The notes under the pieces are model-generated. The model was not told where the DNA came from and did no database searches. It saw only the letters and a list, made by a program, of their open reading frames with translations. Positions 1 to 10,296 of a stretch of DNA of 33,698 nucleotides are shown in pieces; the stretch's first letter is position 1; each line of letters begins with the position of its first letter. Location of the stretch: assembly GCA_022509205.1 (NCBI GenBank), contig JAFLTR010000026.1, forward strand, positions 1 through 33,698, in the 5' to 3' direction. This DNA comes from Muribaculaceae bacterium (lineage in GTDB: Bacteria; Bacteroidota; Bacteroidia; Bacteroidales; Muribaculaceae). Made by a program: the position numbers and the translations under genes.

Positions 1-320
1 GTTCATAATTTAAGTATTTTAATTATAAATTCCATTGTTTCCATAACTACTTATCGCTTATTTTATGGCACTATTAACGGGATAGAAATCTACCAAAAAC
101 CACAAAGAAAAAGCGGAGCCACTTTTCCACTTACTAATTTCTTGAGGGCTTCGACTCCCTTATATGCTTGGCAAGTGTTCATAAACTCCACTTTGACCCT
201 ATATATCGTTGTATGATATATCAAGCCAAAGAGAAGCGTACTTCCACCTTCATTCTGCATATATTGAAATTGTCGAAGTTTCAAGAAAAGAATGAAGCGA
301 AAACGCTATCTCGATATGTC

Positions 321-345
321 CGTGATTCGGCTTCGCCGGATCACG
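321..345. repeat. GC-rich palindrome in gene-poor DNA
   Basis: The arms CGTGATTCGGC and GCCGGATCACG flank a 3-base TTC loop, giving an 11-bp stem with a single T-G mismatch or wobble. No T tract follows on either strand, so it does not read as an intrinsic terminator. It could be a dispersed palindromic repeat, a protein site or a decayed element end. Confidence 0.5.
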
Positions 346-600
346 ACACAAAATTAGCAATTTTCATGGGAAGTACGCACAAGATATGATAAATTTTAAT
401 CCCCAATTCCTAAAAATCAAGTAAATCATAAGCTTCCATTATTTCTTCTTGCCGAAGTCCTAAATATATATGTAAGACCCCCTAAAAATGTACTCCAGGT
501 AAACATTAAATAAATTAATGCTTCCTTTGTTTTATCCTTTTCAGATTTTAGAACTAATTGATATTTCTTTGTTGCCATATAGTTAATTTTATACGGAAAA

Positions 601-645
601 GATAATAAAAAAATAATGTACCCCAGTATGATAGGGTACATTATT
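601..645 (-). terminator. Intrinsic terminator downstream of guaA
   Basis: A perfect 12-bp inverted repeat, AATAATGTACCC (612-623) and GGGTACATTATT (634-645), encloses a 10-base loop. Read on the minus strand, the stem runs directly into a tract of seven T residues followed by ATTATC. It lies about 120 bases beyond the guaA stop codon with no gene between, so it is the likely end of the purine transcript. Confidence 0.7.
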
Positions 646-766
646 AGGATACATTTTAATAAAATTGGTTAAAAATTTAACTATTTAATTTGACGATTGT
701 TAATTTATAACACATTGATAAAAAATAGATTAATTAAAACTTTGCTGATAAAATAAGGGTTGTGGT

Positions 767-2293
767 TTATTCCCACTCGATTGTGGCTGGAGGTTTTGAA
801 GAGATGTCATAAACAACGCGATTCACTCCTTTTACCTTATTTATGATCTCATTACTTGTTTTTGCCAGGAAGTCATAGGGGAGATGTACCCAGTCAGCTG
901 TCATACCGTCAGTTGATATAACGGCTCTGAGGGCAACACAATTTTCATAAGTTCTTTCATCTCCCATTACTCCGACACTTTGAACCGGCAACAGAATAGC
1001 GCCTGCCTGCCATACCTGGTCGTAGAGGCCGGCTTCCCTTAAATTGGAAATGTAAATGTTATCAGCTTCCTGAAGCACTTTAACTTTTTCCGGTGTTACT
1101 TCACCAAGAATCCTGATACCAAGTCCGGGTCCCGGAAAAGGATGCCTACCTAAAAGTTTAGGATCCATATCCATCGCTTTGCCCACTCGTCTCACTTCAT
1201 CCTTAAAGAGAAGACGTAAGGGTTCCACGACTTTCAGCTGCATATCTTTAGGCAGACCTCCGACATTATGATGGCTTTTTATAGTGGCCGAAGGACCCTT
1301 TACAGAGCAACTTTCTATCACATCCGGATAGATTGTGCCTTGTGCCAGCCATTTTGCATCTTTGATTTTTTTGGCTTCCGCATTAAATACCTCAACAAAA
1401 TCACGTCCGATAATTTTTCTCTTCTGTTCAGGATCGGTCACACCTTTAAGATCCTCATAGAATTTATCTGATGCATCCACTCCGATTACATTCAAACCCA
1501 TTCCTTTATATGATTCCAGAACATCTGCGAATTCATTTTTGCGGAGCAAACCATTGTTTACAAAGATACATATTAGATGGTCGCCGATTGCTTTATGCAG
1601 AAGAAGAGCAGCAACGGAGGAATCAACTCCACCGGAGAGACCAAGGATTACACGATCATCGCCGATTTTGTCTTTTAATTCCCTAACTGTTGTCTCTATG
1701 AATGAATCAGGACTCCAGGTGCCCGGGCAGCCACATATCTTCAATACAAAATTAGCCAAAAGATCTGTTCCGGCTACAGAATGATATACTTCAGGATGAA
1801 ACTGTATTCCCCAAGTGTTTTCGCCTATGATATGATAAGCTGCAGCCCGTACATTTTCAGTAGATCCAATCACTTTATAAGACTCCGGAAGTGAGGTGAT
1901 TGTGTCGCCATGACTCATCCATACTTGAGTGGGAGAGGGCAGTCCTTTCATAAGGGGATCATCCGGTGATACAACTGTAAGCATAGCACGGCCATATTCT
2001 CGGGTAGGTGCACTTTCAACTTCTCCACCCCCTAAAACGGCCAGTAACTGGGCTCCATAGCAAACCCCCAATAGAGGCAACTTCCCCTTTATCGAAGAAA
2101 GATCCGGCATCGGAGCGTCTACGTCCCTTACAGAGGCAGGAGAACCCGATAAAATCACTCCTTTTATTGAACTATCAAGCTCCGGAATCTTATTAAAAGG
2201 ATGAATCTCACAATACACATTCAATTCCCTTACACGTCGGGCTATCAGTTGCGTGTATTGTGAGCCGAAGTCAAGTATTAATATTTTTTCCAT
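767..2293 (-). CDS. guaA: GMP synthase (glutamine-hydrolysing)
   Basis: Converts XMP to GMP using ATP and glutamine, the last step of the GMP branch; cytoplasmic. The 508-residue protein has the usual two-part layout. An N-terminal class I glutamine amidotransferase carries the triad Cys78 (in GVCYGAQ), His166 and Glu168 (in FHPEVY). An ATP pyrophosphatase domain follows with the P-loop SGGVDSS at 220-226, and the family's C-terminal dimerisation domain ends in KPPATIEWE. Length is close to that of the single-chain bacterial enzyme. It starts at ATG 2293, 14 bases after the guaB stop, so the two GMP-branch genes are almost certainly co-transcribed. It is the last gene of the purine cluster, and a terminator lies about 120 bases downstream. 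Confidence 0.97.
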   Translation of the reverse strand: MEKILILDFGSQYTQLIARRVRELNVYCEIHPFNKIPELDSSIKGVILSGSPASVRDVDAPMPDLSSIKGKLPLLGVCYGAQLLAVLGGGEVESAPTREYGRAMLTVVSPDDPLMKGLPSPTQVWMSHGDTITSLPESYKVIGSTENVRAAAYHIIGENTWGIQFHPEVYHSVAGTDLLANFVLKICGCPGTWSPDSFIETTVRELKDKIGDDRVILGLSGGVDSSVAALLLHKAIGDHLICIFVNNGLLRKNEFADVLESYKGMGLNVIGVDASDKFYEDLKGVTDPEQKRKIIGRDFVEVFNAEAKKIKDAKWLAQGTIYPDVIESCSVKGPSATIKSHHNVGGLPKDMQLKVVEPLRLLFKDEVRRVGKAMDMDPKLLGRHPFPGPGLGIRILGEVTPEKVKVLQEADNIYISNLREAGLYDQVWQAGAILLPVQSVGVMGDERTYENCVALRAVISTDGMTADWVHLPYDFLAKTSNEIINKVKGVNRVVYDISSKPPATIEWE

Positions 2294-2307
2294 TAAATAT
2301 TTGAGGT

Positions 2308-3780
2308 TTAATCAGCTCTTGAATAGTTTGGAGCCTCTTTGGTTATAGTGACATCATGTGGGTGATTTTCAATCACTCCGGCTGAAGTAATTCTAACGAA
2401 TCGAGCGTCATGTAAAGCATTGATATCTTTTGCTCCGCAATAGCCCATTCCTGAACGCAAACCACCCAGCAACTGATAGATAGTTTCTGCCAATGTGCCT
2501 TTATAAGGGACACGTGCAACAATACCTTCCGGAACAAATTTGCTGGTGTCGCAAGTGCCGCTCTGGAAATAACGGTCTTTAGAGCCGGCTTCCATAGCTT
2601 CAATAGAACCCATCCCACGATAAGCCTTGAATTTTCGGCCGTTATAAATGATAGTTTCTCCCGGTGATTCTTCAGTGCCGGCCAACATGGAGCCCATCAT
2701 AACGCAATCTGCGCCTGCTGCGATGGCTTTCACAACATCTCCGGAATATCTCAAACCGCCATCGCCTATTACAGGAATACCATGTTTTTGAGCTACCTTT
2801 GCACAATTGAAAATTGCAGTAAGCTGGGGAACTCCCACGCCGGCAACAATCCTGGTGGTACATATAGAACCCGGGCCAATTCCCACCTTTATGCCGTCGG
2901 CGCCATTGGCTATAAGATAGTCGGCTGCTTCAGATGTGGCTATATTCCCCACAAGCACATCAATAGATGGGAATGAACTTTTTACAGCCCTCAAAGTATT
3001 TACCACATTAGCAGAGTGCCCATGAGCTGTATCGATCACAACAGCATCTACCCCGGCATTGACAAGAGCTTCAACCCTTGAAAGAGTATCGGAAGTTACA
3101 CCTACACCCCCGGCAACCCTCAGTCGTCCCTTTGAATCCTTGCAGGCATGAGGATAATCCTTGATTTTGGTAATGTCTCGATAAGTAATCAATCCTATAA
3201 GTTTATTGTCCTTATCCACTACCGGAAGTTTCTCGATTTTGTGTCTTAATAAGATTTCTGAAGCCTCGGATAGATTTGGATTAGTGGTGGTGACAATATT
3301 TTCTTTTGTCATGACCTCAGAAATGGGAAGACTCTCATTTGACTGGAAACGAAGGTCACGGTTTGTGACAATACCCACCAGGTGCATGCCATCATCGACT
3401 ACAGGAATACCTCCGATATGGTTTTCTTGCATCATTCTGAGAGCATCGCCAACATTTTGATTGGGGGATATAGTGACCGGATCGAAAATCATTCCGCTCT
3501 CAGCTCTTTTCACTTTTCTTACCTGGAGAGCCTGATTTTCTATAGACATGTTTTTATGAATCACACCTATACCTCCCTGGCGTGCCATAGCTATGGCCAT
3601 GGAAGCTTCTGTCACGGTGTCCATAGCGGCCGAAACAATCGGTATATTGAGAGTTATATTTCTTGAAAAGCGTGTTTTGACATCCACCATATTGGGGGTG
3701 ACTTCAGAATAAGCCGGCACAAGCAGCACATCATCAAATGTCATCCCTTCTTCATTTATTTTTTCTGTGATAAAGCTCAT
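2308..3780 (-). CDS. guaB: IMP dehydrogenase
   Basis: Oxidises IMP to XMP with NAD+, the committed step to GMP. The 490-residue protein is a TIM-barrel IMPDH. The catalytic Cys307 lies in the loop GPGSICTTR. Two CBS domains are inserted at roughly residues 97-205, recognisable by GGIPVVDD and EKLPVVDK; in this family they bind adenine and guanine nucleotides and regulate the enzyme. Late motifs include [10 protein letters not shown] and the flap region near FVPEGI. It lies 98 bases after purA, the longest gap inside the cluster. I saw no TAnnTTTG box there, so I treat it as part of the same transcript, although a weak internal promoter is possible. Confidence 0.97.
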   Translation of the reverse strand: MSFITEKINEEGMTFDDVLLVPAYSEVTPNMVDVKTRFSRNITLNIPIVSAAMDTVTEASMAIAMARQGGIGVIHKNMSIENQALQVRKVKRAESGMIFDPVTISPNQNVGDALRMMQENHIGGIPVVDDGMHLVGIVTNRDLRFQSNESLPISEVMTKENIVTTTNPNLSEASEILLRHKIEKLPVVDKDNKLIGLITYRDITKIKDYPHACKDSKGRLRVAGGVGVTSDTLSRVEALVNAGVDAVVIDTAHGHSANVVNTLRAVKSSFPSIDVLVGNIATSEAADYLIANGADGIKVGIGPGSICTTRIVAGVGVPQLTAIFNCAKVAQKHGIPVIGDGGLRYSGDVVKAIAAGADCVMMGSMLAGTEESPGETIIYNGRKFKAYRGMGSIEAMEAGSKDRYFQSGTCDTSKFVPEGIVARVPYKGTLAETIYQLLGGLRSGMGYCGAKDINALHDARFVRITSAGVIENHPHDVTITKEAPNYSRAD

Positions 3781-3878
3781 GAGTATAAGATTTAATGCTT
3801 TTCTTTCTCTTTTCTTTATTTTATTAAGAGTATCTACATTTAGACTTCCTTAAATATTCTTTCTATTAATATTATAAA

Positions 3879-5174
3879 TCAGAATTCTTTAAGATAGTCT
3901 GATATAAGGATAGTCTGACTACGATCCGGCCCGACTGAAATCACACCTACCTTAACTCCTGTGATCTCCTCGATTTTCCTGACATAATTCTTGGCATTTT
4001 GCGGAAGTTCTTCAAAACTTTTCATTCCTGAGAGATCTTCTTTCCATCCGGGCAGCTCCACATAAATCGGTTTGCAACGCGAGAGCTTGGAGATAGTGGA
4101 TGGTGGAGAGTCGATCTCCTTTCCGTCAAGTTCGTAGTGAGTGCAAATTTTGACAGTATCCAAACCGGAAAGCACGTCAAACAGCATGAGAGCCCAATTT
4201 GATATTCCGGAGAGTTGTGCAGTGTATTTTGCCACCACGCCATCAAACCATCCGATACGGCGCGGCCGACCGGTGACTGTCCCATATTCATGTCCTCGTT
4301 CCCTTATTCCCTGAGCAAGATCATCAAACAGCTCGGTCGGGAAAGGACCTTCTCCAACCCTTGTGCAATACGCTTTTGCAACTCCTAAAACTTTATCGAT
4401 CCAATGTGGGGCAATTCCTGCTCCGACCGGGACACTTGCTGCCGATGGGGTGGAGGAAGTGACATAAGGATATGTACCATGATCAATGCAAAGCATCATA
4501 CCTTGTGCACCTTCAAAGAGAATTTTCTTCGATTCTTCCTTCAATGCTTTATTGATGAGCGCGGAAGTGTCGATGATTCTGGGACCAAGGATTTCCGCAA
4601 GTTCCATAAATCTTTTATAGACTTTTTGAAAATCATAAGGTTGAAGCCCGAGCATCTCCAGTTCCTTGTTTTTGATTACCACAGCGTCGTTAAGTCGTTC
4701 CGCGAAATAATCAGGTTCCAGGAGGTCGCCCATTCGCAGACCGGTACGGCTGTATTTGTCACAATAAGCCGGTCCGATCCCTTTCTTGGTTGTCCCAATA
4801 AGTTTCTTTCCTTTCCCGGCTTCATACGCACCGTCGAGATCGGAATGCCAGGGCATCACCATTGCGGCCCTATCGGAGATATATAGCTGGAAATCCGTAA
4901 TGCCTTGGTCGCGAAGTTTCTGTAATTCCATCACTACGGATTCCGGATTCACCACCATGCCATTACCCATTATGTTTATAGTATCGGGATTAAAGATTCC
5001 GGAGGGTATGCTTTGAAGGGAGTATTTCTTGCCGTTGAACATAACACTGTGTCCGGCATTATTCCCTCCCTGATACCTCACCACCATATCGGCACGGCAG
5101 GCAAAATAGTCGGTGATTTTCCCTTTTCCTTCGTCTCCCCATTGGGAGCCTATCACTACAAGTCGTTGCGACAT
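3879..5174 (-). CDS. purA: Adenylosuccinate synthetase
   Basis: Joins IMP and aspartate using GTP to make adenylosuccinate, the first step of the AMP branch. The 431-residue length is normal for the family. The N-terminal GTP/IMP site shows QWGDEGKGK with Asp14 as the catalytic base, and GGNNAGHSV supplies His42. Further family blocks are GTTKKGIGPAY, GVAKAYCTRVGEGPFPTE and TGRPRRIGWFD. The start codon is 2 bases beyond the purB stop, so the two AMP-branch genes are tightly coupled. Both IMP branches (purA here, guaB and guaA next) are on the same transcript. Confidence 0.97.
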   Translation of the reverse strand: MSQRLVVIGSQWGDEGKGKITDYFACRADMVVRYQGGNNAGHSVMFNGKKYSLQSIPSGIFNPDTINIMGNGMVVNPESVVMELQKLRDQGITDFQLYISDRAAMVMPWHSDLDGAYEAGKGKKLIGTTKKGIGPAYCDKYSRTGLRMGDLLEPDYFAERLNDAVVIKNKELEMLGLQPYDFQKVYKRFMELAEILGPRIIDTSALINKALKEESKKILFEGAQGMMLCIDHGTYPYVTSSTPSAASVPVGAGIAPHWIDKVLGVAKAYCTRVGEGPFPTELFDDLAQGIRERGHEYGTVTGRPRRIGWFDGVVAKYTAQLSGISNWALMLFDVLSGLDTVKICTHYELDGKEIDSPPSTISKLSRCKPIYVELPGWKEDLSGMKSFEELPQNAKNYVRKIEEITGVKVGVISVGPDRSQTILISDYLKEF

Positions 5175-5176
5175 TA

Positions 5177-6472
5177 TTATTCTATATTATTGCGTTTGTA
5201 AATATGATCTATATTTTTGAAATAATAATCGAGTGTGAAACAGTTGTCAAGCTCTTCAGGTGAAAGTGATGACATCACAGTTTCATCCTGTTTCAAAAGC
5301 TCCTGATAGGGTTTCCCTTCCTGCATTGCCCTCATAGCTATGGGTTGCACGGTGTCGTAAGCTTTTTCACGAGCAAAACCTTTATCTATCAAGGCATTCA
5401 TAACCCTTTGGGCAAATATAACTCCGTTGGTTCGATAAATGTTAGCCATCATCTGATCCTCAAAGACCACTATATTTTCAAGGATACCCTTCATGCGGTT
5501 GAGCATATAATCAAGAAGGATGGTTGCATCAGGCATTATAATGCGTTCAGTAGCGGAATGGGAAATGTCTCTTTCATGCCATAAAGCCACATTTTCATAA
5601 GCTGTGGCCATATAACCCCTCAGAACCCTTGCACAACCACAAATATTTTCACTGCTCACCGGATTTCTCTTATGTGGCATAGCCGAAGATCCTTTCTGTC
5701 CTTTCCCGAAAGATTCCTCCACTTCATGCACTTCAGTGCGCTGGAGGTTCCTTACTTCCAAAGCCATCTGCTCGAGGGAAGCTCCTATAAGCGCGAGAGT
5801 TGCCATATAATAAGCGTGGCGATCTCGTTGAATAACCTGGGTGCTGATATCGGCAGAAGCAATTCCAAGTTTTTCACAAACAAAATCCTGCACAAAAGGG
5901 GGAATATTGGCGAAATTACCAACAGCCCCGCTAATTTTACCTACTTCCACACCTTTGGCCGCCTCGTTAAATCTATGGAGATTCCTCTTCATTTCTGCAA
6001 GCCAGAGCACCCATTTCAGACCGAACGAAGTGATATCAGCGTGTATTCCATGAGTCCTACCGATGCATGGCTGATTCTTAAAGCGTTTCGCTTGCTTTTC
6101 AAGCATTTTTATATATTCCTCGAGATCTTTCCTAAGAATTTCATCGGCCTGTTTGAAGAGATAACCATTGGCGGTGTCGACAACATCTGTAGATGTCAGA
6201 CCATAATGAACCCATTTTCTCTCTTCACCAAGTGACTCACTCACAGTGCGGGTGAAGGCCACAATATCATGGCGGGTCTGCTGCTCGATTTCTTTGATGC
6301 GATCTATATCAAACCTGGCATTTTTCTTCAGTTTTTCAACATCTTCAGGAGGCACTACGCCAAGTTCCATCCAGGCTTCAGCGGCGAGAATCTCAACTTT
6401 GAGATAGGCTTTAAATTTATTTTCTTCAGTCCAAACTTGACGCATTTCATCGCGTCCGTAGCGTTCGATCAT
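5177..6472 (-). CDS. purB: Adenylosuccinate lyase
   Basis: Acts twice in purine synthesis: it splits SAICAR to AICAR and adenylosuccinate to AMP, each time releasing fumarate. The 431-residue protein belongs to the fumarase/aspartase superfamily. The signature [10 protein letters not shown] lies at 262-271 on the catalytic flexible loop, and RTHGIHA places the proton-donor histidine near residue 141. TSTDVVDT (93-100) is another substrate-binding block. The start at ATG 6472 gives the expected N-terminus ([10 protein letters not shown]). The gap to folD is 55 bases and the gap to purA only 2. Confidence 0.96.
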   Translation of the reverse strand: MIERYGRDEMRQVWTEENKFKAYLKVEILAAEAWMELGVVPPEDVEKLKKNARFDIDRIKEIEQQTRHDIVAFTRTVSESLGEERKWVHYGLTSTDVVDTANGYLFKQADEILRKDLEEYIKMLEKQAKRFKNQPCIGRTHGIHADITSFGLKWVLWLAEMKRNLHRFNEAAKGVEVGKISGAVGNFANIPPFVQDFVCEKLGIASADISTQVIQRDRHAYYMATLALIGASLEQMALEVRNLQRTEVHEVEESFGKGQKGSSAMPHKRNPVSSENICGCARVLRGYMATAYENVALWHERDISHSATERIIMPDATILLDYMLNRMKGILENIVVFEDQMMANIYRTNGVIFAQRVMNALIDKGFAREKAYDTVQPIAMRAMQEGKPYQELLKQDETVMSSLSPEELDNCFTLDYYFKNIDHIYKRNNIE

Positions 6473-6527
6473 GATTATGATAGTTTATGTGGTTAAAGCT
6501 AAGTTAACTTCCTTAGCTACATAGCTA

Positions 6528-7385
6528 TTAGTTGTTTTTATTCTGTTTTTTCAAAAAACATTCGAGGGTGTTTTCCATAAGACAAGCGCGAGTCATAGGT
6601 CCTACTCCGCCGGGCACCGGTGTGATAACAGAGGCTTTTTTCTCACACTCCTCGAAATTTACGTCTCCGCAAAGTTTCCCATTTCCAGGATCGCGGTTCA
6701 CTCCTACATCTATGACAGCTGCTCCATCCTTAACCATATCCTCAGTTACAAACTTGGGGCGTCCTATAGCCACTATGAGTATGTCTGCTTCAGATGTAAC
6801 CTTGGGGAGGTCTTGTGTACGACTATGTGCTATAGTTACCGTGGCATTTCTGTCAAGAAGCATTTTAGCCACCGGAAGACCCACAATATTACTTCTTCCA
6901 ATCACAACAGCTTTCTTCCCCGCAATCTCAACTCCGGCTTTGTCAAGAAGCTTTATTATACCCTTTGGGGTGCATGGATAAGTGCACGGCATTTTTTGCC
7001 ATAAGGCTGCAACATTTGCAGGGTGAAAACCGTCGACATCCTTGGATTTGTCAATGGTTTCTATCACTTTTTCTTCGTCTATATGTTTGGGTAGAGGTAG
7101 CTGAACCAGTATGCCATCAACTTCTTCATCAGTATTAAGACTTTTAATCAGTTCCAGAAGTTCCCCTTCTGAGATAGTTTCCGGCTTAAGTATAGTTGTG
7201 CTTTTGAATCCCACTTCTTCAGCATCTTTCCCTTTACCTTTAACATACGATTGGCTGGCCGGATCTTCCCCAACAAGAATCACAACGAGATGGGGAGGCC
7301 TTCCATATTTTGTTTTGACTTCCTCCACCTGAGATCTTACTTTCTCTTTTATCTCTTTAGCCAATTGTGTACCACTTATCACCAT
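6528..7385 (-). CDS. folD: Bifunctional methylene-THF dehydrogenase/cyclohydrolase
   Basis: Interconverts 5,10-methylene-THF and 10-formyl-THF. The latter is the one-carbon donor for PurN and PurH, which explains its place inside a purine cluster. The 285-residue length is typical. The substrate site shows SYVKGKGKDAEEVGF with catalytic Lys51. DGILVQLPLPKHID is the second signature, VIGRSNIVGLPVAKML is the NAD(P)-binding block, and PVPGGVGPMT lies near the C-terminus. It sits between purD and purB, with gaps of 52 and 55 bases. Confidence 0.97.
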   Translation of the reverse strand: MVISGTQLAKEIKEKVRSQVEEVKTKYGRPPHLVVILVGEDPASQSYVKGKGKDAEEVGFKSTTILKPETISEGELLELIKSLNTDEEVDGILVQLPLPKHIDEEKVIETIDKSKDVDGFHPANVAALWQKMPCTYPCTPKGIIKLLDKAGVEIAGKKAVVIGRSNIVGLPVAKMLLDRNATVTIAHSRTQDLPKVTSEADILIVAIGRPKFVTEDMVKDGAAVIDVGVNRDPGNGKLCGDVNFEECEKKASVITPVPGGVGPMTRACLMENTLECFLKKQNKNN

Positions 7386-7437
7386 GCCTTTATTTTTGAA
7401 AATTTAATTGAAAGTATTTACGTTCCAATCCAATGAT

Positions 7438-8691
7438 TTATAAAACTGCTTTACCGATATCTGTGCGATGGAATAAGGCCGGACATTCGATTATTGCAAT
7501 TTCTTTCCTTACATTAAGATTCGCCTCCGGGAGATCTTCTCCATGAGCAGTTACCATTAGAACACGTCCTCCGGCCACATGAAATTTTCCTTCCTTTTCA
7601 GTTGTTCCCATGTGGAAAACTTCACCATTCACTTTTTCAAGGCCTTTGATTTCTGCTCCTTTCTCATAAGAACCGGGATAACCTTTTGATGCCAACACCA
7701 CACCGATCACGGCATCTCGGCTCCATTCGGGTATAAAATCTTTACCCTCTATAGCAGCATTAAAAAAATCAAATATATCGGATTCCAAACGGGGTAGAAC
7801 TACTTCCGTTTCAGGATCTCCGAACCTTGCGTTGAATTCAATAACCTTTGGCCCCTCATCCGTAAGAATCAAACCGCCATATAGCACTCCACAAAACGGG
7901 CTACCTTCCTCCACCAAAGCTTTGGCTGCGGGTAACATAATCTCATCAAGGGCTTTCTGACGAGCGTCAGGTGAAACAAAAGGCACCGGTGAATATGCTC
8001 CCATACCTCCTGTATTTGGCCCTTTGTCTCCGTCAAAAGCCCTTTTATGATCTTGTGCAAGTTCCAAAGGATAGACTTTTTCCCCTGATACAAAACACAT
8101 AAAAGAGAATTCGAGCCCTTGTAGAAATTCCTCGATAATCACTCTGTCATCGCCAAATTTCTTATCTTGGAGCATATCCTTCAGAGCTTTTTCTGCCTCC
8201 TCCAAAGACTGAGCCACCACAACACCTTTCCCGGCAGCAAGTCCGTCGTATTTTATGACCGTCGGGAAATTTCCGGTGGAAACATAATGCAGAGCATCCT
8301 CATAATTATCGAAAGCTTCATATTTTGCAGTGGGGATATGGTATTTCTGCATCAATTTCTTGGCAAATTCCTTACTGCTTTCTATTCTTGCAGCATTTTT
8401 ATTTGGTCCGAAAACTTTCAGACCTGCACTTCTCAATGCATCGGCAAGTCCAACTACAAGAGATGCCTCGGGACCTATTACAGTAAGGTCTATGTCATTC
8501 CGTTGCGCAAAATTTACTATTCCCTCAACATCCTCGACCTTGAGGTTAACACACTCAGCTTCCTGTTTAATACCGGCGTTGCCGGGGGCACAATATATTT
8601 TACTGACTTTTGGTGACTTCAAAAGAGACTTGACTATGGCATGTTCTCTGCCTCCACTTCCTACCACTAAAACTTTCTTTCCGTTTTCCAT
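7438..8691 (-). CDS. purD: Phosphoribosylamine-glycine ligase (GAR synthetase)
   Basis: Ligates glycine to 5-phosphoribosylamine using ATP, step 2 of the pathway. The 417-residue protein is an ATP-grasp enzyme. It begins with VLVVGSGGREHAIV, which matches the family's N-terminal dinucleotide-fold block. The central region has KYDGLAAGKGVVVA, and the C-terminal signature is NARFGDPETEVVLPR. It is monofunctional, not fused to PurM or PurN as in animals. It lies 20 bases after purH. Confidence 0.96.
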   Translation of the reverse strand: MENGKKVLVVGSGGREHAIVKSLLKSPKVSKIYCAPGNAGIKQEAECVNLKVEDVEGIVNFAQRNDIDLTVIGPEASLVVGLADALRSAGLKVFGPNKNAARIESSKEFAKKLMQKYHIPTAKYEAFDNYEDALHYVSTGNFPTVIKYDGLAAGKGVVVAQSLEEAEKALKDMLQDKKFGDDRVIIEEFLQGLEFSFMCFVSGEKVYPLELAQDHKRAFDGDKGPNTGGMGAYSPVPFVSPDARQKALDEIMLPAAKALVEEGSPFCGVLYGGLILTDEGPKVIEFNARFGDPETEVVLPRLESDIFDFFNAAIEGKDFIPEWSRDAVIGVVLASKGYPGSYEKGAEIKGLEKVNGEVFHMGTTEKEGKFHVAGGRVLMVTAHGEDLPEANLNVRKEIAIIECPALFHRTDIGKAVL

Positions 8692-8711
8692 GATTCAAAC
8701 TTCAGTGCCGA

Positions 8712-10241
8712 TTAATGTTTGAAATGACGCATACCGGTGAAAAGCATAGTAATTCCTTTTTCATCGGCTACTTTTATAGATTCTTCATCACGAATACTTC
8801 CCCCCGGTTGAACTATAGCCTTAACCCCGTATTTTGAAGCCAGATCTACAGTGTCACCAAAAGGAAGGAACCCGTCTGAAGAGAGTACAAGGCCCTCGGT
8901 AATACCTGCTGCTTTAGCCTCATTAAGCGCAATCTCGGCTGATCCAACTCGATTCATCTGGCCTGCTCCAACTCCGGCTGTAGCACCGTCTTTTGCCACA
9001 ACTATAGCATTGCTCTTCACATGCTTCACGATTTTCCAGGCAAAGTTCAATTCCTTCAGTTCCTTATCTGTGGGCTTACATTTGGTGACACACATTTCCG
9101 GAGTGAGTTCCAGACATTCAAGATCGGCATCCTGCACAAGCAAACCGCCGGTGATTCCTACGTATGCCTTGCAATCCCTCTTTTCTTTCTCCATGTTGAC
9201 TTGCAAAACCCTGAGATTTTTCTTTGCTGCCAGAACTTCCAAAGCCTCTTCATCATAGCTTGGAGCCATAATTATTTCAAGGAAAATAGGCTTCATTTGC
9301 AATGCAACCTCTTTTGTCAAAGGCCGGTTGATTGCAACGATACCTCCATAGATGCTCACTTTGTCAGCTTCATAGGCTTTTGTCCAGGCTTCCATGAGGT
9401 CTGTGCCAATTCCGGCTCCGCATGGGTTCATGTGTTTGAGAGCTACACAGAAAGGTTCGTCAAATTCCCTGACAATACTTAATGCAGCATTTGCATCCTG
9501 AATATTGTTATAGCTCAATTCCTTCCCTTGAATTTGTTTGGAAAAAGCCACGGAATAAGGTTTCTCATTGCTTTCTCTATAAAATTTTGCTTTTTGGTGA
9601 GGATTCTCTCCATAACGAAGGGATTGCACTTCATCAAAATTTAAGAACAGTTTTTCCGGTAAACCCGCCGCTCTCCTCATAAACTCTGCAATCTTGGAAT
9701 CATAGAGAGCCGTGTGGGTGTAAGCTTGAGCAGATAGTCTCAGACGGGTATCATATTGGGTGTTGCCATTCAAAGTTATCTCCTCAATTATTGTGGGATA
9801 GTCAGCCGGATTGCAAACCACAGTCACATCCCTGAAATTTTTAGCCGCGCTTCTAAGCATGGAAGGGCCCCCTATATCAATATTCTCTATGGCATCCTCC
9901 ATAGTGACTCCCGGCTTTGCAATTGTGGCTTCAAAAGGATAGAGGTTGACACAAACCAAATCAATCGGGGTTATTTCATTCTCCGCAAGCTGGGCCATGT
10001 GATCGGGACTGTCTCGTCGTGCAAGTAAACCTCCATGAACTTTAGGGTGTAGAGTCTTCACACGTCCCTCGCAAATTTCAGGGAAACCTGTCACGTCTTG
10101 AATGTCCATCACCTCGAGCCCGGCTCCTCTGAGAGTCTTGAGAGTGCCACCGGTGGCAATCAAAGTCCACCCGAGATTTTTTAACGCTGATGCAAATTCC
10201 ACTACACCAGTCTTATCGCTTACACTTATTAAAGCACGCAT
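8712..10241 (-). CDS. purH: Bifunctional AICAR transformylase / IMP cyclohydrolase
   Basis: Performs the last two steps to IMP: formylation of AICAR by 10-formyl-THF and ring closure. At 509 residues it has the usual length. The N-terminal cyclohydrolase (MGS-like) domain starts ALISVSDKTGVVEFA and contains TGGTLKTL and GRVKTLHPKVHGGLL. The transformylase domain carries the catalytic Lys-His in KHMNPCG, and SDGFLPFGDTVD and the terminal RHFKH are conserved. The Met in KHMNPCG is a small variation on the more common KHANPCG. The 55-base gap upstream contains two near-identical 15-base repeats, noted separately. Confidence 0.97.
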   Translation of the reverse strand: MRALISVSDKTGVVEFASALKNLGWTLIATGGTLKTLRGAGLEVMDIQDVTGFPEICEGRVKTLHPKVHGGLLARRDSPDHMAQLAENEITPIDLVCVNLYPFEATIAKPGVTMEDAIENIDIGGPSMLRSAAKNFRDVTVVCNPADYPTIIEEITLNGNTQYDTRLRLSAQAYTHTALYDSKIAEFMRRAAGLPEKLFLNFDEVQSLRYGENPHQKAKFYRESNEKPYSVAFSKQIQGKELSYNNIQDANAALSIVREFDEPFCVALKHMNPCGAGIGTDLMEAWTKAYEADKVSIYGGIVAINRPLTKEVALQMKPIFLEIIMAPSYDEEALEVLAAKKNLRVLQVNMEKEKRDCKAYVGITGGLLVQDADLECLELTPEMCVTKCKPTDKELKELNFAWKIVKHVKSNAIVVAKDGATAGVGAGQMNRVGSAEIALNEAKAAGITEGLVLSSDGFLPFGDTVDLASKYGVKAIVQPGGSIRDEESIKVADEKGITMLFTGMRHFKH

Positions 10242-10246
10242 ATTAT

Positions 10247-10276
10247 GTGTTGACGTTTTATGTGTTTACGTTTTCG
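10247..10276. repeat. Two tandem 15-base repeats upstream of purH
   Basis: GTGTTGACGTTTTAT (10247-10261) is followed directly by GTGTTTACGTTTTCG (10262-10276); the first 13 positions differ at one base. They begin 6 bases upstream of the purH start codon, in the gap after purN. They could be a local duplication or a protein or RNA site; nothing else supports a function. Confidence 0.4.
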
Positions 10277-10296
10277 GTTTAAATTTATGGGATGTT

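Larger units (their letters stand above)
1..766. other. Gene-poor AT-rich stretch downstream of guaA
   Basis: I see no gene I can support in these 766 bases. Short open frames exist on both strands (minus 90-284, plus 168-389, minus 426-641), but none shows a recognisable domain, and the last would start inside a terminator hairpin. The minus-strand frame at 426-641 has one hydrophobic stretch, which is common by chance in AT-rich DNA. Two structured elements are listed separately: a palindrome at 321-345 and a terminator at 601-645. Positions 60-390 have more mixed base composition than their surroundings and could be the decayed end of a gene or mobile element, but I recognise nothing in them. 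Confidence 0.5.

Noticed and set aside
90..389. Overlapping small frames on both strands (minus 90-284, plus 168-389)
   Set aside because: They overlap each other, show no domain or ribosome-binding site, and the plus frame runs through the palindrome at 321-345. Kept only as part of the unexplained stretch.
426..641. Small minus-strand frame of 71 codons with one hydrophobic segment
   Set aside because: Its first ATG lies inside the terminator hairpin at 601-645, the DNA is AT-rich, and nothing in the protein resembles a known family. An internal ATG near 578 is possible but unsupported.
4404..4886. 160-codon plus-strand frame inside purA
   Set aside because: It lies wholly opposite a well-supported purA and reads as an antisense shadow with no recognisable features.
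5672..6235. 187-codon plus-strand frame inside purB
   Set aside because: Antisense to the conserved adenylosuccinate lyase; no domain or start signal.
10247..10276. Resemblance of the purH upstream repeats to the E. coli PurR operator
   Set aside because: Only a partial match to the ACGTTTTC part, not palindromic, and the E. coli LacI-type PurR system is not expected in Bacteroidota.
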